Of a stretch of DNA of 8,939 bases, positions 6,908-8,939 are shown piece after piece. The notes under the pieces were generated by a model. The model saw only the letters and a program-made list of their open reading frames with translations, ran no database searches and was not told where the DNA came from. Each line of letters opens with the position of its first letter. Positions within the stretch are counted from its first letter, which is position 1. This stretch comes from CAZDOD01 sp964506935 (GTDB taxonomy: Bacteria; Desulfobacterota; Zymogenia; Zymogenales; Zymogenaceae), in contig CAZDOD010000119.1 in NCBI GenBank assembly GCA_964506935.1, positions 1-8,939 of the forward strand. The letters are read 5' to 3'. Position numbers and translations under genes: made by a program.

Positions 6908-7801
6908 TTGGGGGGAAATGAGGTCGCTATCCTGGGGGCCGGGCCGGCGGGGATCGCCGCAGCGATCCAGCTTGTGCGCTCCGGAATTGATCCGCTGCTT
7001 ATAGAAAAGGGGGAGGTAGGGGGGCTCCTCCTGAACGCCAATCTGGTCGAGAACTATTTGGGCTTCCCTGAGGGTATCAGTGGTCGAGACCTCGTCGGGC
7101 TTTTCAAAGAACAGCTCGAAAGGCTCGGAATCAGGGTAAAGTTCGAAGAAGTTAAAAAGCTCGATTATAAGGAAGACCTGTTTTTCGTAGAGACCGACCG
7201 GGGCGTTACCGAATCGAAGATCGTCGTAATCGCAACGGGAACAAGACCAAAGGAAATTACCGATATTGCTATAAAAGATGACATAAGAGATCGGTTTTTT
7301 TACGAAGTATATCCGATCATCGATGTCAGGGATAAGAAAATAATCATCATCGGCTCGGGGGATGCCGCCTTCGATTACGCACTCGGCCTCTCGAAGAAAA
7401 ACGACGTCACGATTCTAAACAGGAGCGTGAGGACACACTGCCTCCCTATACTGATGGATCGTTGCAAAAAATCAAAGAGCATCTCATATTTCACAAATAC
7501 AGAAGTGAGGGCGATAAAAAGGGATGGGTCGGGACTGGAAGTTACTGCCGTCAATGTTTCTGATGGGAAGGAGTTTATATCTTATGCCGACTATCTGATA
7601 GCGGCCGTCGGGAGGGAGCCGTGCACCGAATTTTTCGGTCCGGAAATCAAAAAAAATCTTGATATTTTGCAAAAAACCCGTAGACTCTTTATGATCGGAG
7701 ATATTATAAGCGGGATCTACCGACAGACGGCGATCTCAGTCGGAGACGGGATCAGAGTTGCAATGGAGATCTATAGAGATATCGAGGGGGAAAATAAGTG
7801 A
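6908..7801 (+). CDS. thioredoxin-reductase-like FAD/NAD(P) oxidoreductase lacking the CxxC
   Basis: Flavoprotein of the thioredoxin reductase fold (297 residues), predicted to pass electrons from NAD(P)H through FAD to an unknown acceptor. FAD-binding marks are GAGPAG (10-15), the ATG motif (109-111) and the C-terminal GD (264-265) followed by YRQTAISVGDG. The nucleotide-binding domain starts with GSGDAAFDYA (149-158). Where thioredoxin reductase has CATC just before that domain, this protein reads YEVY (132-135), so it cannot do dithiol chemistry in the usual way. The HRRxxFRA NADPH motif is partly lost (NRSVRTHC, 171-178), leaving the cofactor open. It lacks the C-terminal extension of TrxR-type ferredoxin-NADP reductases. 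The start is TTG, nine bases after GGAGG (6894-6898). It lies between the hydrolase and radical SAM genes and may supply electrons to the latter; that is inference. Confidence 0.87.
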   Translation: MGGNEVAILGAGPAGIAAAIQLVRSGIDPLLIEKGEVGGLLLNANLVENYLGFPEGISGRDLVGLFKEQLERLGIRVKFEEVKKLDYKEDLFFVETDRGVTESKIVVIATGTRPKEITDIAIKDDIRDRFFYEVYPIIDVRDKKIIIIGSGDAAFDYALGLSKKNDVTILNRSVRTHCLPILMDRCKKSKSISYFTNTEVRAIKRDGSGLEVTAVNVSDGKEFISYADYLIAAVGREPCTEFFGPEIKKNLDILQKTRRLFMIGDIISGIYRQTAISVGDGIRVAMEIYRDIEGENK

Positions 7802-7857
7802 AAATTCTTGCAGAAGCTGGTAGCTTGATCCCCAGTTTGCAAGAGCAAGAGCGATAA
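7798..7857 (+). CDS. 19-codon leader reading frame before the radical SAM gene
   Basis: A short frame, GTG at 7798 to TAA at 7855, that would encode MKILAEAGSLIPSLQEQER. It has a strong ribosome site, GAGGGGG (7784-7790), seven bases before the GTG, and the GTG overlaps the TGA stop of the reductase gene in the classic GTGA manner. The peptide start nearly repeats that of the following radical SAM protein (MKILAKAGR). Its stop lies 14 bases before the radical SAM ATG, with that gene's own ribosome site between them, so a ribosome ending here would sit over it. It may be a true leader peptide that couples translation, or the stump of a lost paralogous gene. No homology can be judged at this length. 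Confidence 0.4.
   Translation: MKILAEAGSLIPSLQEQER
7806..7844 (+). promoter_or_regulatory. stem-loop in the leader of the radical SAM gene
   Basis: TCTTGCA (7806-7812) pairs perfectly with TGCAAGA (7838-7844). Inside, either CTGG (7817-7820) pairs with CCAG (7832-7835) or AAGCT (7814-7818) pairs with AGCTT (7822-7826). A competing fold pairs TCCCC (7829-7833) with GGGGA (7863-7867), which would mask the radical SAM ribosome site. No T-run follows, so it is not an intrinsic terminator. Control of translation is an inference from pairing alone. Confidence 0.35.
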
Positions 7858-7871
7858 CACAGGGGGAAAGA

Positions 7872-8870
7872 ATGAAAATTTTGGCAAAGGCGGGAAGAGA
7901 AGATATCGCGATAATATATATCGCCGAGATGAGCCCAAAAGATAGCGGGGAAGATAGAAGGCTCGTGGAATTCGTCGAGTCGGTACAACCCCCGATCCCC
8001 CGCGAGGAGAAATGGGTTTTGATTATCTCGACGCTTTACGGGTGTCCCGTCGGTTGTGCCTTTTGCGATGCGGGACGTAACTACCGTGGAAAGCTCTCAA
8101 AAGACGATATCCTCTCCCAGATAGATTTTATGATAATGAACCGTTTCGGCGAGAGAAAGGTCCCTGTCAAAAAGTTCAAGATCCAGTTTGCCCGAATGGG
8201 GGAGCCGGCCCTAAATGACAATGTCCTCGATGTCCTTTCAGAACTTCCTCGTCTCTACGATGCACCCGGGCTTATGCCGTCTGTTTCAACGATCGCACCC
8301 AAAGGGACAGACGGATTTTTTGAGAGACTGCTTGAGATAAAAAGGGATGTATACAACGGGCGGTTTCAGCTACAGTTCTCGATCCATACGACGGATAGCG
8401 AAAAAAGGAGTGAGCTGATACCGGTAAAAAAATGGGATTTTGAAAAGATTGCTGATTACGGAAATCGATTTTACACCGATGGGGGAAGGAAGATAACCCT
8501 AAACTTCGCCCTTGCCGAAGGTATGCCCATTGACCCCAATATCCTCCTCGATCACTTTTCACCGGATAAATATATAATCAAGATAACGCCGATAAACCCA
8601 ACCTTTTCGGCGAAGAAAAACAAAATAGCGTCCCACATCCTCCCCGACGAGGAGGATTACGAGATAATCGATGGACTCAGAGCAGCCGGCTACGAAGTCA
8701 TCTTGAGCATCGGCGAGATTCTCGAAAATGACATTGGCTCAAACTGCGGCCAGCACGTTATGAATTACCTGAAGGAGAAGGAGAAAAATAACGAGGTCGT
8801 AATTGAAGGCTATACGTATCCTCTCATAGACCTAGATGGAAAAGCTTCATCCATCAGCGAAAAAGAATAA
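7872..8870 (+). CDS. RlmN/Cfr-like radical SAM protein, short form lacking the resolving cysteine
   Basis: Radical SAM enzyme related to the RlmN/Cfr class A methyltransferases, which methylate C2 or C8 of adenine in RNA. The 4Fe-4S motif CPVGCAFC (Cys58, Cys62, Cys65) has RlmN-type spacing. Further marks are RMGEP (108-112), as in the RlmN GMGEP motif, FSIHT (169-173), and CGQ with Cys292, matching the methyl-carrying Cys355 of E. coli RlmN. Seven residues before the first cluster cysteine, where RlmN has Cys118, stands Ile51. The N-terminal region is about 57 residues before the cluster, far shorter than in RlmN, so the helical RNA-binding domain is absent; the total is 332 residues. The ATG follows AGGGGG (7861-7866) by five bases. 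It is last in the hydrolase-reductase-radical SAM run. It is radical SAM with certainty and RlmN-like with good confidence; ordinary RlmN function is doubtful. Confidence 0.85.
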   Translation: MKILAKAGREDIAIIYIAEMSPKDSGEDRRLVEFVESVQPPIPREEKWVLIISTLYGCPVGCAFCDAGRNYRGKLSKDDILSQIDFMIMNRFGERKVPVKKFKIQFARMGEPALNDNVLDVLSELPRLYDAPGLMPSVSTIAPKGTDGFFERLLEIKRDVYNGRFQLQFSIHTTDSEKRSELIPVKKWDFEKIADYGNRFYTDGGRKITLNFALAEGMPIDPNILLDHFSPDKYIIKITPINPTFSAKKNKIASHILPDEEDYEIIDGLRAAGYEVILSIGEILENDIGSNCGQHVMNYLKEKEKNNEVVIEGYTYPLIDLDGKASSISEKE

Positions 8871-8939
8871 GACCAAATGATCTTATAATTGAATCTCTCT
8901 CATCTTTACCTTTTATAACATCAAATAAAATTTTTGTTT

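Larger units (their letters stand above)
7784..7897 (+). repeat. diverged duplication of a ribosome site plus gene start
   Basis: Two copies of the same module lie about 74 bases apart: 7784-7824 and 7861-7898. Each has AGGGGGAAA, a short spacer, a start codon and codons for MKILAxAG. Past the start, the codons differ mostly at third positions (CTT/TTG, GCT/GCG, GGT/GGA), and 7 of the first 9 amino acids are the same. This pattern looks like an old duplication kept as coding sequence, not a fresh tandem copy. Confidence 0.6.

Noticed and set aside
8854..8939. Minus-strand frame open at the right edge, ending in TGA at 8854-8856, that could be the tail of a convergent gene
   Set aside because: It has only about 27 codons, overlaps the radical SAM 3' end, and is much richer in A+T than the genes here; an open frame of this length is expected by chance.

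Overview
The window reads as chromosomal DNA of a Gram-negative bacterium of middling G+C content. It has Shine-Dalgarno sites of the GGAGG/AGGGGG type, promoters of the sigma-70 type, a lipoprotein with a lipobox, several GTG/TTG starts, and many ATA and AGG codons. A possible lysoplasmalogenase and a Cfr/RlmN-like radical SAM protein would suit an anaerobe, perhaps of the old Deltaproteobacteria (Desulfobacterota). That placement is a guess from style and gene content. I see no tRNA, rRNA, CRISPR array, insertion sequence or phage gene.

Left part (1-4701), hydrolases and lipids. An alpha/beta hydrolase, open at the left edge, converges on a secernin-type C69 peptidase; a long two-way terminator between them overlaps the last codons of the peptidase gene. 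The peptidase and a patatin-like lipoprotein diverge from one short AT-rich region whose two promoters share a perfect palindromic -10 box. The patatin gene converges on a YhhN/TMEM86 (lysoplasmalogenase family) membrane protein with only a 10-base gap and no clear terminator. An esterase/lipase, a patatin phospholipase and a lysoplasmalogenase-like protein side by side suggest turnover of membrane lipids, possibly plasmalogens.

Middle part (4702-6170). A divergent promoter region separates the YhhN gene from a tautomerase-superfamily gene, which is followed after 42 bases by a cation diffusion facilitator (CDF). The CDF has an altered metal site in its second membrane helix (HxxxH where HxxxD is usual).

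Right part (6250-8870). Three genes form a likely operon: an isochorismatase-like cysteine hydrolase, a thioredoxin-reductase-like flavoprotein in which the CxxC is replaced by YEVY, and a short radical SAM protein of the RlmN/Cfr type. The last keeps the iron-sulfur cysteines and the methyl-carrier cysteine but lacks the second (resolving) cysteine and the large N-terminal domain. Between the reductase and radical SAM genes lies a 19-codon reading frame with its own strong ribosome site. It overlaps the reductase stop codon, and its first nine codons encode nearly the same peptide as the start of the radical SAM gene. This cluster and its leader are the best candidates here for something undescribed. 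The last 69 bases (8871-8939) are AT-rich and I can assign nothing in them.
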